Below are positions 25,186 to 34,712 of a DNA stretch of 38,993 nt, one piece after another. The first letter of the stretch is position 1. Each line of letters opens with the position of its first letter. Source of the DNA: Bradyrhizobium yuanmingense (GTDB taxonomy: Bacteria; Pseudomonadota; Alphaproteobacteria; Rhizobiales; Xanthobacteraceae); NCBI RefSeq assembly GCF_029167105.1, contig NZ_JARFML010000051.1, forward strand, positions 1-38,993, given 5' to 3'. Position numbers and translations under genes: made by a program. The notes below the pieces were generated by a model. It searched no databases. It had not been told where the DNA came from and was given only the letters and a program-made list of their open reading frames with translations.

Positions 25186-26714
25186 TCATCGGCGAAACGC
25201 CACCGCCCTCGGGCGCCTTCGGCGTCGACGCCGTCGCCATGACCATGCGCTTCGGAGACTTCCTGGCGCTGGACAATGTCGAGTTAAAGGTGCGGCCGGG
25301 CTCGTTCCACGCCCTGCTCGGCGAGAATGGCGCCGGCAAATCCACCCTCGTCAAATGCATCATGGGCTACTACCACGCGACCGAAGGCGACATCATCGTC
25401 GGCGGCCGCGAGCAGGCGATCGCCAACCCGAAGGATGCCCACGCGCTCGGCCTCGGCATGGTCTACCAGCATTTTACGCTGGTGCCAGCGATGACGGTTG
25501 CCGAAAACCTCGTGCTGGCGCGCGATGACGTGCCGGCCGTGGTGAACTGGCCGAACGAGATGAAGGAGCTGGAGGCGTTCTTGGGCAGCATGCCCTTCAA
25601 GGTACCGCTCTCCGCAAAGGTCTCCGACATCTCTGCCGGCGAACGGCAGAAGTGCGAGATCCTCAAGCAGCTCTATCTGAAGCGGCGCTTCCTGATCCTG
25701 GACGAGCCGACCTCGGTGCTGACCCCGGCGGAAGCCGACGAGGTGCTCGGCATGCTCCGCGACATGGTTGTGAAGGGCGAGCTGACCATCCTGATGATCA
25801 CGCACAAGTTCCGCGAGGTCATGGCGTTTGCCGATGACGTCACCATCCTGCGCCGCGGCAAGCTCGCCGGTGCCGGCAAGGTTTCCGAGCTGACGCCGGA
25901 CGCGATGGCCCGCACCATGATCGGTGCCGAGGAGTTGACGGTGCAGCCGCCGCGCACCGGCGAAGCCGGTCAGGCCAGGCTGGAGCTGCAAAAGCTCCGC
26001 GCCCTGGACGATGCGGGCGCCGTTGCCGTGCACGATGTCTCGCTCACCGTTCGCGCCGGCGAGATCGTCGGCATCGCCGGCGTTTCCGGGAATGGCCAGC
26101 GCCAGCTCGTCGAGGTGCTGGCCGGCCAGCGCGAGGCCGAGAGCGGGGAGGTGCGCGTCGCCGGCGATCCCTATCACGCAAGCCGCGAGGAGATGCGGCG
26201 GCACAGGATGTCGCTGCTGCCCGAGGAGCCGCTGAAGAACGCCTGCGTCGGCGGCATGAGCGTCGCCGACAACATCGCCTTTCGAGAATTCGACCGCGCA
26301 CCCTTTGCAAGTGGCGGCTGGTGGCTCAATCGTAGTGCCATCCGGAGTGACGCCAGGAAGAAGATCGGCCAGTACAAGATCAAGACCCGCACCCCCGATA
26401 CGCCGATCTCGGCGCTGTCGGGCGGCAACGTGCAGCGGGCTGTGCTGGCCCGCGAGCTCGGCGGCGACGTCGAGGTGCTGATCGCCGCCAATCCCTGCTT
26501 CGGCCTCGATTTCGCGGCGGTGGCGCAGATCCATGCCGAGATCATGGCCGCGCGCAACCGCGGCGCAGCCGTCCTGCTCGTCAGCGAGGACCTCGACGAG
26601 CTGCTCGAACTTTCGGATAGGCTTGTGGTGATGTTCCACGGCGAATTCGTGTATGAAGCACGGACCAGCGAAGCCGATCTCACGGTGGTCGGCCGCCACA
26701 TGGCAGGGCACTGA
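25182..26714 (+). CDS. BMP-type ABC importer ATPase (first system)
   Basis: A protein of 510 aa with two ABC domains, as in NupA/YufO-type importers. The N-terminal half has Walker A GENGAGKST, signature SAGERQKCEI and Walker B LILDEPTSVLTP. The C-terminal half is degenerate in Walker A (GVSGNGQRQLVEVLAG) with signature SGGNVQRAVLARELGG and IAANPCFGLDF, normal for the second half of this family. The GTG start overlaps the biuH stop, giving translational coupling. The frame is open further upstream through biuH but that is a shadow. Confidence 0.88.
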   Translation: MIIGETPPPSGAFGVDAVAMTMRFGDFLALDNVELKVRPGSFHALLGENGAGKSTLVKCIMGYYHATEGDIIVGGREQAIANPKDAHALGLGMVYQHFTLVPAMTVAENLVLARDDVPAVVNWPNEMKELEAFLGSMPFKVPLSAKVSDISAGERQKCEILKQLYLKRRFLILDEPTSVLTPAEADEVLGMLRDMVVKGELTILMITHKFREVMAFADDVTILRRGKLAGAGKVSELTPDAMARTMIGAEELTVQPPRTGEAGQARLELQKLRALDDAGAVAVHDVSLTVRAGEIVGIAGVSGNGQRQLVEVLAGQREAESGEVRVAGDPYHASREEMRRHRMSLLPEEPLKNACVGGMSVADNIAFREFDRAPFASGGWWLNRSAIRSDARKKIGQYKIKTRTPDTPISALSGGNVQRAVLARELGGDVEVLIAANPCFGLDFAAVAQIHAEIMAARNRGAAVLLVSEDLDELLELSDRLVVMFHGEFVYEARTSEADLTVVGRHMAGH

Positions 26715-26725
26715 ACGGAGGATCG

Positions 26726-27211
26726 ATGGACGACGCCTCAGGGCGCGACGAGCACTTCCTGCGCCTGTCCTTCGCGGTTGCCCGCCGTTCCCTCACCCAT
26801 GGCAACCACCCCTTCGGCTGCATCGTCGTCGATGCCAACGGCAAGGTGCTGATCGAGACTGAGAACGGCTACATGCCGGATCACGACGGCACCGCGCATG
26901 CCGAGCGTCTCGCAGCCACCCAGGCCAGCCGTACACTCGACCGCGATGTGCTGGCGAAAGCCACGCTCTATTCCTCAGCCGAACCCTGCGCGATGTGTGC
27001 GGGCGCGATCTACTGGGCCGGCATCGGCCGCGTCGTCTATGGCCTCAGCGAGCACCGCCTGCGCGGCATCACCGGCAACCATCCGGAAAATCCGACGCTC
27101 AACCTGCCATGCCGCGAGGTTTTTGCCAGCGGCCAGCGGCCGACGGAGGTCGTCGGGCCGCTGCTCGAAGACGAAGCCGAAGCGCTGCATGTCGGCGTTT
27201 GGACGAAGTAG
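26726..27211 (+). CDS. CDA-fold deaminase (guanine/nucleoside deaminase-like)
   Basis: A protein of 161 aa, last gene of the first importer operon, behind a strong GGAGG. The zinc and catalytic motifs HAERLAA and PCAMCAGAIYW are those of the cytidine/deoxycytidylate deaminase superfamily, in the branch that includes GuaD-type guanine deaminase and TadA. Size and HPFGCIVVD fit guanine deaminase better than TadA, but the C-terminal region is diverged. Linked to an importer and biuret hydrolase, it may remove ammonia from an imported amino-purine or amino-triazine; the substrate is inferred, not shown. Confidence 0.8.
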   Translation: MDDASGRDEHFLRLSFAVARRSLTHGNHPFGCIVVDANGKVLIETENGYMPDHDGTAHAERLAATQASRTLDRDVLAKATLYSSAEPCAMCAGAIYWAGIGRVVYGLSEHRLRGITGNHPENPTLNLPCREVFASGQRPTEVVGPLLEDEAEALHVGVWTK

Positions 27212-27315
27212 CAGCACATCCCAAAGGGGACGACACCGTGGAGTGCCGCATTGAGGCAGCCATTGCGGCCGCTGCGCTCCGCGCGATGGACGACCGACGC
27301 GTCCATTGCTCAACA

Positions 27316-27331
27316 TGGCGTCAGGTTTGCA
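27316..27331 (+). promoter_or_regulatory. Sigma-54-like promoter of the second importer operon
   Basis: TGGCGT (27316-27321), 5 bases, TTGCA (27327-27331); GG and GC are 10 nt apart. The -24 half deviates at two of six positions from TGGCAC and the -12 half is perfect. It lies about 220 bp before the first gene of the second importer. The 341-bp interval 27212-27552 otherwise shows only a weak open frame that I do not call. Confidence 0.6.
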
Positions 27332-27552
27332 CAGCGGGTTCCGATTTGCCTTGGACCGTCACAAATTTGCAACAGCCTTCGGCCGGCAGACGCAATCGCC
27401 CCGCCCACGAGGTGCTGTTTGCGGGGTTTGATCGCTCGAAAATTGACGACGAGCGCTGGGCCGAGTGCCTGCCGACGCGTTGAGCAAGGGATGATGCTTT
27501 TTCACATCTTACGCCGCGGTTCAAACTGGCCCAGTATCGAGGCACTTCACCC

Positions 27553-29125
<1,573 letters not shown>

Positions 29126-29142
<17 letters not shown>

Positions 29143-30220
29143 GAAGCGTTCCGAGCGCTCCGGCACGATCGCGCTGGTGTCCCCCCTGATCGCGATTGGC
29201 CTCACGATCGTGACCATGGTCATTCTGTTCGCGATCCTCGGCAAGAATCCACTGCTTGCCCTGCACGCCTATTTCATTGCGCCCCTCACCGACGGCTATT
29301 CGCTCCAGGAGATCGCGGTGAAGGCGACGCCGCTGGTGATGATCGCGATCGGCCTGTCGCTGTGCTATCTCGCCAACGCCTGGAACATCGGCGCCGAAGG
29401 GCAATTCCTGATCGGCGCAGTCGCGGGAAGCTGGATCGCGGTGAAGACGCAAGGTACTGATGCCGGCGCCTGGGTGCTGCCGGCTATGCTCGTCCTCGCC
29501 GCCGCTGCGGGCGCGCTCTATGCGCTGATCCCGGCGATCTGCAAGGTGAAATTCGGCGCCAGCGAGATCCTGACCAGCCTGATGCTGGTCTATGTCGCCG
29601 ACCTCTTCCTCGACTATCTCGTGCGCGGCCCCTGGCGCGATCCGCACGGCTTCAATTTCCCGATCACGGCCGAGTTCGATCCGGTCGCGACCGTGCCGTT
29701 GCTGATCGAAGGCGGCCGGCTGCATCTCGGCTCGATCATCGCCCTGCTCGTCGTCGCAGCAGCCGCGATCCTGCTCGGGCGCACCATCAAGGGTTTCGAG
29801 ATCCGCGTGGTCGGCGCTGCGCCGCGCGCCGCGCGGTTCGGCGGCTTCAACGCCAACCAGCTCATCATCCTGACCTTCGCCGTCTCCGGCGCGCTGGCCG
29901 GGCTTGCTGGCATCATCGAGGTGGCGGGTCCAGTCGGGCATCTCCAGCCCGGCATCTCGCCAGGCTACGGCTTTACCGCGATCATCGTCGCTTTCCTCGG
30001 CCGGCTGAACCCGCTTGGAATATTAATTGCAGGCCTCTTCCTGGCGTTGACCTTTATCGGCGGCGAGCAGGCGCAGATCGCGATGAAGATTCCGCTGGAC
30101 GTCACCAAGGTCTTTCAGGGCATTCTGCTGTTTTACGTGCTCGCCTGCGACTCCCTCATTCTCTACCGCTTCAAGCTGGTGTTCCCGAACCGAAAGGTGG
30201 TGGCCCGTGGAGCTGGTTGA
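29126..30220 (+). CDS. BMP-type ABC importer permease 1 (second system)
   Basis: A protein of 364 aa with multiple membrane helices, NupB/YufP-like: LCYLANAWNIGAEGQFLIGA, GASEILTSLMLVYVADLF, and AGPVGHLQPGISPGYGFTA near the C-terminus. The ATG at 29126 lies inside the end of the ATPase gene (17-bp overlap) with AAGGAGA in front, so translation is coupled. Confidence 0.9.
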
Positions 30221-31124
30221 GGCCATCATCCTGGCGGTGCTTGCCGCATCGACGCCGCTGTTGATTGCGGCGACCGGCGAGCTCGTGGCCGAGCGTTCCG
30301 GCGTGCTCAATCTCGGCGTCGAGGGCATGATGATCGTCGGCGCGGCCTGTGGCTTTGCCGGCGCGTGGCTGACCGGATCGATCTTGATCGGCGCGCTGTT
30401 CGGCATCGTTGCAGGCACGCTGATGTCGCTCGTGTTCGCGCTGATGGCGCTCGGGCTCGCCGTCAACCAGGTCGCAACCGGCCTCGCGCTGACCATCCTC
30501 GGCGTTGGGCTCTCCGGCCTGATCGGCGCCGGCTTCGTCGGCGAGCGCATCACGCCGGCCGTGCCCCTCGCCATTCCAGGTCTCACTAATGTCCCCCTGA
30601 TCGGCCGCGTGCTGTTCGGCGAGAATGGTTTCGTCTATTTCTCGATCGCACTGATCGTCGCGGTGTGGTGGTTCCTGTACCGCACCCGGGCAGGCTTGAT
30701 CCTCCGCGCCTGCGGCGACAATCACGTTTCCGCGCATGCGCTCGGCTATCCCGTCCTGCGCATCCGCACCCTCGCCGTGATGTTCGGCGGCGCCTGCGCT
30801 GGTCTTGCGGGCGCCTATCTGCCGCTCGCCTATACGCCGTTCTTCATTCCGGGCATGACCGCAGGCCGCGGTTGGATCGCACTGGCACTGGTGGTGTTCT
30901 CGTCCTGGCGGCCGGCCCGGCTCGTCATCGGCGCCTATCTGTTCGGCGCGGTGACGATCCTGCAACTGCATGCGCAAGGATGGGGCGTCGGCATTCCCTC
31001 GCAATTCATGTCGGCGCTGCCTTATCTCGCGACGGTCATCGTGCTGGTCCTGCTCTCCCGCGCGCGCACCGGCGGCTCGACCGCACCCGCCGCGCTCGGC
31101 ACGGTGTTCGTGCCCGACCGCTAG
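30207..31124 (+). CDS. BMP-type ABC importer permease 2 (second system)
   Basis: A protein of 305 aa, NupC/YufQ-like: ERSGVLNLGVEGMMIVGAA, NQVATGLALTILGVGLSG and FIPGMTAGRGWIALALVVF. The GTG start at 30207 overlaps the previous stop by 14 bp. It pairs with the upstream permease. Confidence 0.9.
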   Translation: MELVEAIILAVLAASTPLLIAATGELVAERSGVLNLGVEGMMIVGAACGFAGAWLTGSILIGALFGIVAGTLMSLVFALMALGLAVNQVATGLALTILGVGLSGLIGAGFVGERITPAVPLAIPGLTNVPLIGRVLFGENGFVYFSIALIVAVWWFLYRTRAGLILRACGDNHVSAHALGYPVLRIRTLAVMFGGACAGLAGAYLPLAYTPFFIPGMTAGRGWIALALVVFSSWRPARLVIGAYLFGAVTILQLHAQGWGVGIPSQFMSALPYLATVIVLVLLSRARTGGSTAPAALGTVFVPDR

Positions 31125-31200
31125 ATTTCGTTTCCGCAGTGTGCACGATGGGGCGCGCATGCTGCGGATCGTGCCTTCCCCCGAAGTTTGGAGATCGATG

Positions 31201-32277
31201 ATGAGGAAATCACTTCTTGCACTGGCTGCCGGGCTCTTGCTCGCCGGGAGCGTCAGTGCGGCCTCCGCCGCCGACAAGCTGAAAGTCGGCTTCGTTTATC
31301 TCGGTCCGATCGGAGACCTCGGCTGGACCTATCAGCACGACCTCGGTCGCCAGGCGCTGGTGAAAGAATTGGGCGACAAGATCGAGACCACTTATCTCGA
31401 GAACGTGCCCGAAGGCCCGGACTCCGAGCGAGCGATCGAGCAGCTCGTCCGCGCCGGCAACAAACTGATCTTCACCACATCGTTCGGCTACATGGATCCG
31501 ACGCTGAAGGTCGCCAAGAAATATCCGAACGTGCATTTCGAGCACGCCACCGGCTACAAGCGCAACCCGAACATGTCGACCTATTCGGCGAAATGGTATC
31601 AGGGCCGCTACATTCAAGGCCTGATTGCGGCGAAGATGTCGAAGTCGGGCGTGCTCGGCTATATCGGCTCGTTCCCGATTCCGGAGGTCGTCTCCGGCAT
31701 CAACGCGACGATACTGGCGGCGCAGACCATCAATCCGAACATCAAGGTCAAGATCATCTGGGCCAACACCTGGTTCGACCCAGGCAAGGAGGCCGACGCC
31801 GCCAAGGCGCTGATCGACCAGGGTGCCGACGTCATCATGCAGCACACGGATTCGCCCGCGGCCATGCAGATCGCCAGCGAACGCGGCAAGCTGGCCTTCG
31901 GCCAGGATTCCGAAATGATCCAGTTCGGGCCAAAGGCCCAGCTGACCTCGATCATCAACAGCTGGGGGCCCTATTATATCGAGCGCGTCAAGGCCGAGCT
32001 CGCCGGCACCTGGAAGTCCGAGGACACCTGGGGTGGCCTCGACAGCCGCATGTTCGCGATGGCGCCCTACACCAACATGCCTGACGATGTGAAAAAAATG
32101 GCTGAGGATGCCCAGGCCGCGATCACCGCGGGCAAGCTGCATCCGTTCAAATGCCCGATCGTTGGGCAGGACGGCAAGCCGGTCGAATGCAAGGGCGGCG
32201 GTCACCTGGATGACGGCCAGATCCTCAGTATGAATTTCTACGTGAAAGGCATCGACGACAAGCTGCCGGGCAAGTAG
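31201..32277 (+). CDS. BMP-family ABC importer, substrate-binding protein (Sec signal)
   Basis: A protein of 358 aa. A Sec signal peptide (MRKSLLALAAGLLLAGSVSAASAA) precedes a BMP/PnrA-type domain: LKVGFVYLGPIGDLGWTYQH, KLIFTTSFGYMDPTLKVAKK and GVLGYIGSFPIPEVVSGINA. The ATG at 31201 has better spacing from GGAG than the adjacent ATG at 31198. It is the last gene of the second importer and is followed by a terminator. Purine nucleosides or bases are the likely ligands, given the neighbouring oxoguanine deaminase and xanthine dehydrogenase genes; this is inference. Confidence 0.9.
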   Translation: MRKSLLALAAGLLLAGSVSAASAADKLKVGFVYLGPIGDLGWTYQHDLGRQALVKELGDKIETTYLENVPEGPDSERAIEQLVRAGNKLIFTTSFGYMDPTLKVAKKYPNVHFEHATGYKRNPNMSTYSAKWYQGRYIQGLIAAKMSKSGVLGYIGSFPIPEVVSGINATILAAQTINPNIKVKIIWANTWFDPGKEADAAKALIDQGADVIMQHTDSPAAMQIASERGKLAFGQDSEMIQFGPKAQLTSIINSWGPYYIERVKAELAGTWKSEDTWGGLDSRMFAMAPYTNMPDDVKKMAEDAQAAITAGKLHPFKCPIVGQDGKPVECKGGGHLDDGQILSMNFYVKGIDDKLPGK

Positions 32278-32326
32278 CACGCTTCTTGCATTGACTAAAT
32301 CACCTGCTCCTCCCGGAGGAGGTTCG

Positions 32327-32380
32327 GAGGGGGTGGCCAGAAGCACCCGGCACTTGTGGCTGCCCCCTCTTTCTCTGTTT
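32327..32380 (+). terminator. Rho-independent terminator after the second importer
   Basis: A 13-bp stem (gagggggtggcca with tggctgccccctc, including two G-U pairs) closes a loop of about 17 nt and is followed by a T-rich tail, tttctctgttt. It lies 50 bp after the stop at 32277 and just before the converging gene. Confidence 0.75.
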
Positions 32381-32387
32381 CGCCCGG

Positions 32388-33737
32388 CTATCCAGCCTGC
32401 ATGGCCCGCGCCGCGGAACTGTGGCGGCGGATGAGGTCTGCCACATCGAGACCCGGGATCGCACCGTCGATCACCGCCCATTTTCCAGCCACCATCACCC
32501 GGTCGGCGCGATGCGCCCCGCACAGCACGAGCGCAGCCAGCGGATCGCCGTGGCCGGAGAAGCGCAGCTCGTCGAGCCGGAACAGCGCAAGATCGGCGGC
32601 CTTGCCGACGGCGATGTCGCCGAGTTCCGGCCGGCCGACACACGCCGCCGAGCCCTTGGTGGCCCAGCGCAGCGCATCCTTGTGGCTGACCTTCGTGACG
32701 CCATAACGCGCGCGTTGCAGCAGGAACGCGGCCCGCACCTCCTGCATCAGGTTGGATCCGTCGTTGGAGGCCGAGCCGTCGACACCAATGCCGATCCCGA
32801 CGCCGGCCTCTTCCATGTCGCACACCGGGCAACAGCCCGACGCGAGCAGCTGGTTGCTGCACGCACAATGGCTGATGGTCGTGCCGGCCTTGCCGAGCCG
32901 CCTCATCTCGTCCGGATTGAAGAAGATTCCATGGGCGAGCCAGGTCCGCGCACCGAGCCAGCCGCATTGGTCGAGATAGTCGAGCGGACGGCAGCCATAC
33001 ATCTGCTGGCAGAAGCTGTTCTCGTCCTCGGTCTCAGCGAGATGGGTGTGCAGGCGCAAATCGAGCTTGTCGGCGAGATCGGCCGTGGCGCGCATCAGCG
33101 ACGTCGTCACCGAGAACGGCGAGCATGGCGCCAGCGCGATCTGCACCATCGCATCCGCGCCGCGCTGATGATGCCTGGCGACCACGCGGGCGCTGTCGGC
33201 GAGAATGGTGTCCTCGTCCTGCACGACGCTGTCTGGCGGCAGGCCGCCGTCGCGCTGCGACAGGTTCATCGAGCCGCGCGTGAGCAGCACGCGCATGCCG
33301 AGGCGCTTCGCCACCGCCACCTCGATATCGACGGCGTCTTCGAGTCCGGGCGGGAAGACGTAGTGGTGATCCGTCGTGGTGGTGCAGCCGGAGAGCAACA
33401 GCTCGGACATCGCCACGGTGACGCCGAGCTCGAGCGCTTCCGGCGTCAGCCTCGCCCACACCGGATAGAGCGCCTGGAGCCAGGGGAACAGCTCGCGGTC
33501 CATCGCGGCCGGCAGCGCCCGCGACAGCGTCTGGTAGAAGTGATGATGGGTATTGATCAGGCCCGGCAGCACGACGTGTTCGCCCGCATCGAACACTGCG
33601 ACATCGGCGGTTGCGGGCACACCGCCAGCCGGCACGAGCTCGACGATTCGGCCGCCCTTCACGACAATGCCGCGCTCGGCCCCGTCGGCGAGGATGGCCA
33701 GGGGATCCCTGATCCAGGTCGAACTTGCCTCAGTCAT
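32388..33737 (-). CDS. 8-oxoguanine deaminase-like amidohydrolase
   Basis: A protein of 449 aa of the TRZ/ATZ amidohydrolase family. Metal ligands are visible in LPGLINTHHHFYQTLSRAL, LRLHTHLAETEDENSFC, the His of WLAHGIFFNPDE, and Asp in GIGVDGSASNDGSNL. The run SGCTTTTDHHYVFPPGLEDA is, from memory, typical of 8-oxoguanine deaminases, which make urate and ammonia. Related enzymes deaminate guanine, cytosine or s-triazines, so the substrate is probable, not certain. AGGATC before the ATG at 33737 supports the start; the frame stays open far upstream as a shadow of the xdh genes. Divergent from the xdh operon over 147 bp. Confidence 0.82.
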   Translation of the reverse strand: MTEASSTWIRDPLAILADGAERGIVVKGGRIVELVPAGGVPATADVAVFDAGEHVVLPGLINTHHHFYQTLSRALPAAMDRELFPWLQALYPVWARLTPEALELGVTVAMSELLLSGCTTTTDHHYVFPPGLEDAVDIEVAVAKRLGMRVLLTRGSMNLSQRDGGLPPDSVVQDEDTILADSARVVARHHQRGADAMVQIALAPCSPFSVTTSLMRATADLADKLDLRLHTHLAETEDENSFCQQMYGCRPLDYLDQCGWLGARTWLAHGIFFNPDEMRRLGKAGTTISHCACSNQLLASGCCPVCDMEEAGVGIGIGVDGSASNDGSNLMQEVRAAFLLQRARYGVTKVSHKDALRWATKGSAACVGRPELGDIAVGKAADLALFRLDELRFSGHGDPLAALVLCGAHRADRVMVAGKWAVIDGAIPGLDVADLIRRHSSAARAMQAG

Positions 33738-33822
33738 GATCCTGCTTCTCCTCACCCACGCTGACGGCGGACCTGCAAGGCCGAGGACGATTGCGTCCTT
33801 GCTTCGACTTGTTGTTGCCACT

Positions 33823-33838
33823 TGGCTCTCGTCTTGCA
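33823..33838 (+). promoter_or_regulatory. Sigma-54-like promoter of the xdh-permease operon
   Basis: TGGCTC (33823-33828), 5 bases, TTGCA (33834-33838); GG and GC are 10 nt apart. One mismatch to the -24 consensus and a perfect -12. It lies 47 bp before the FAD-subunit ATG. Confidence 0.7.
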
Positions 33839-33884
33839 ACACTTCGCTCGGACCATTCAACCGTCGGAAGCCGTTGGCGCAGCC

Positions 33885-34712
33885 ATGGACTTGAATACCA
33901 TCACAGCCGTCGCCCATCCGCAAACGCGCGCGCAGCTGCCCGTTTGGACGGCAGGTGATGCTTGGCTCGCGGGCGGCACCTGGCTGTTCTCGGAGCCGCA
34001 AGCGCATCTGACGCGACTGATCGATCTCACCGATCTGAAATGGCCGGCACTTGCGATCACAGAGAGCCACCTCTCGATCGCCGCCACCTGCACCATCGCA
34101 GAGCTCGATGGACTCGCCTGCCCCTCCGATTGGCTCGCAGCGCCGCTGATCAACCAGTGTTGCCGGGCCTTCCTTGCCTCGTTCAAGATCTGGAAGACCG
34201 CGACCGTCGGCGGCAATCTCTGCATGTCGTTGCCGGCGGGACCGATGATCTCGCTGACGTCGGCACTCGACGGCGTCTGCACCATCTGGAAGGCCGGCGG
34301 CGGTGAACAGAGGCTTCCGGTCACCGAATTCGTCACCGGCAACCAGCGCAATCGCCTGACGCCAGGCGACCTGCTCCGGCAGATCGACATCCCGCTTCCC
34401 GCGCTGAAGCGCCGTACGGCCTTCCGCCAGATCTCGCTGGCGCCGGTCGGCCGCTCGGCGGCGCTGCTGATCGGCAGTCTCGAAGCCGACGATACGCTGA
34501 CACTCACGGTCACCGCGTCGACGGTGCGGCCAATCCAGCTGCGCTTCCCCAAAGCCCCGGACGCAAGCGCGTTGCGCGCCGCGCTCATGCAGGAGATTAC
34601 CGATGATCTGTACCACACGGACATCCATGGCGCGCCACTCTGGCGCAAGCACATGACGCTGCGCCTGGCCGAGGACATTCGCGGCGAGCTGCTGGGAGCG
34701 ATAACCGCATGA
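33885..34712 (+). CDS. Xanthine dehydrogenase-type FAD-binding subunit
   Basis: A protein of 275 aa, the size of the separate FAD subunit (CoxM/XdhB type) of molybdenum hydroxylases. FAD-binding features are AGGTWLFSEP near the N-terminus and KTATVGGNLCMSLPAG in place of the usual T(I/V)GGN motif, followed by a CO dehydrogenase flavoprotein C-terminal-like domain. It passes electrons from the iron-sulphur clusters to NAD+ or another acceptor. The start at 33885 has a weak ribosome site. Its stop overlaps the next ATG by four bases. Confidence 0.88.
   Translation: MDLNTITAVAHPQTRAQLPVWTAGDAWLAGGTWLFSEPQAHLTRLIDLTDLKWPALAITESHLSIAATCTIAELDGLACPSDWLAAPLINQCCRAFLASFKIWKTATVGGNLCMSLPAGPMISLTSALDGVCTIWKAGGGEQRLPVTEFVTGNQRNRLTPGDLLRQIDIPLPALKRRTAFRQISLAPVGRSAALLIGSLEADDTLTLTVTASTVRPIQLRFPKAPDASALRAALMQEITDDLYHTDIHGAPLWRKHMTLRLAEDIRGELLGAITA

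Noticed and set aside
27238..27483. A GTG-initiated frame of 81 codons after AAAGGGG
   Set aside because: It overlaps the sigma-54-like element of the second importer and has an unremarkable sequence with several Arg/Cys runs; more likely chance.
31210..32387. Minus-strand open frame opposite the second binding protein
   Set aside because: Shadow frame of the BMP protein; composition is unlike a protein.
33738..33884. A sigma-54 promoter for the minus-strand deaminase gene
   Set aside because: No GG-N10-GC pair was found on that strand in the intergenic region.
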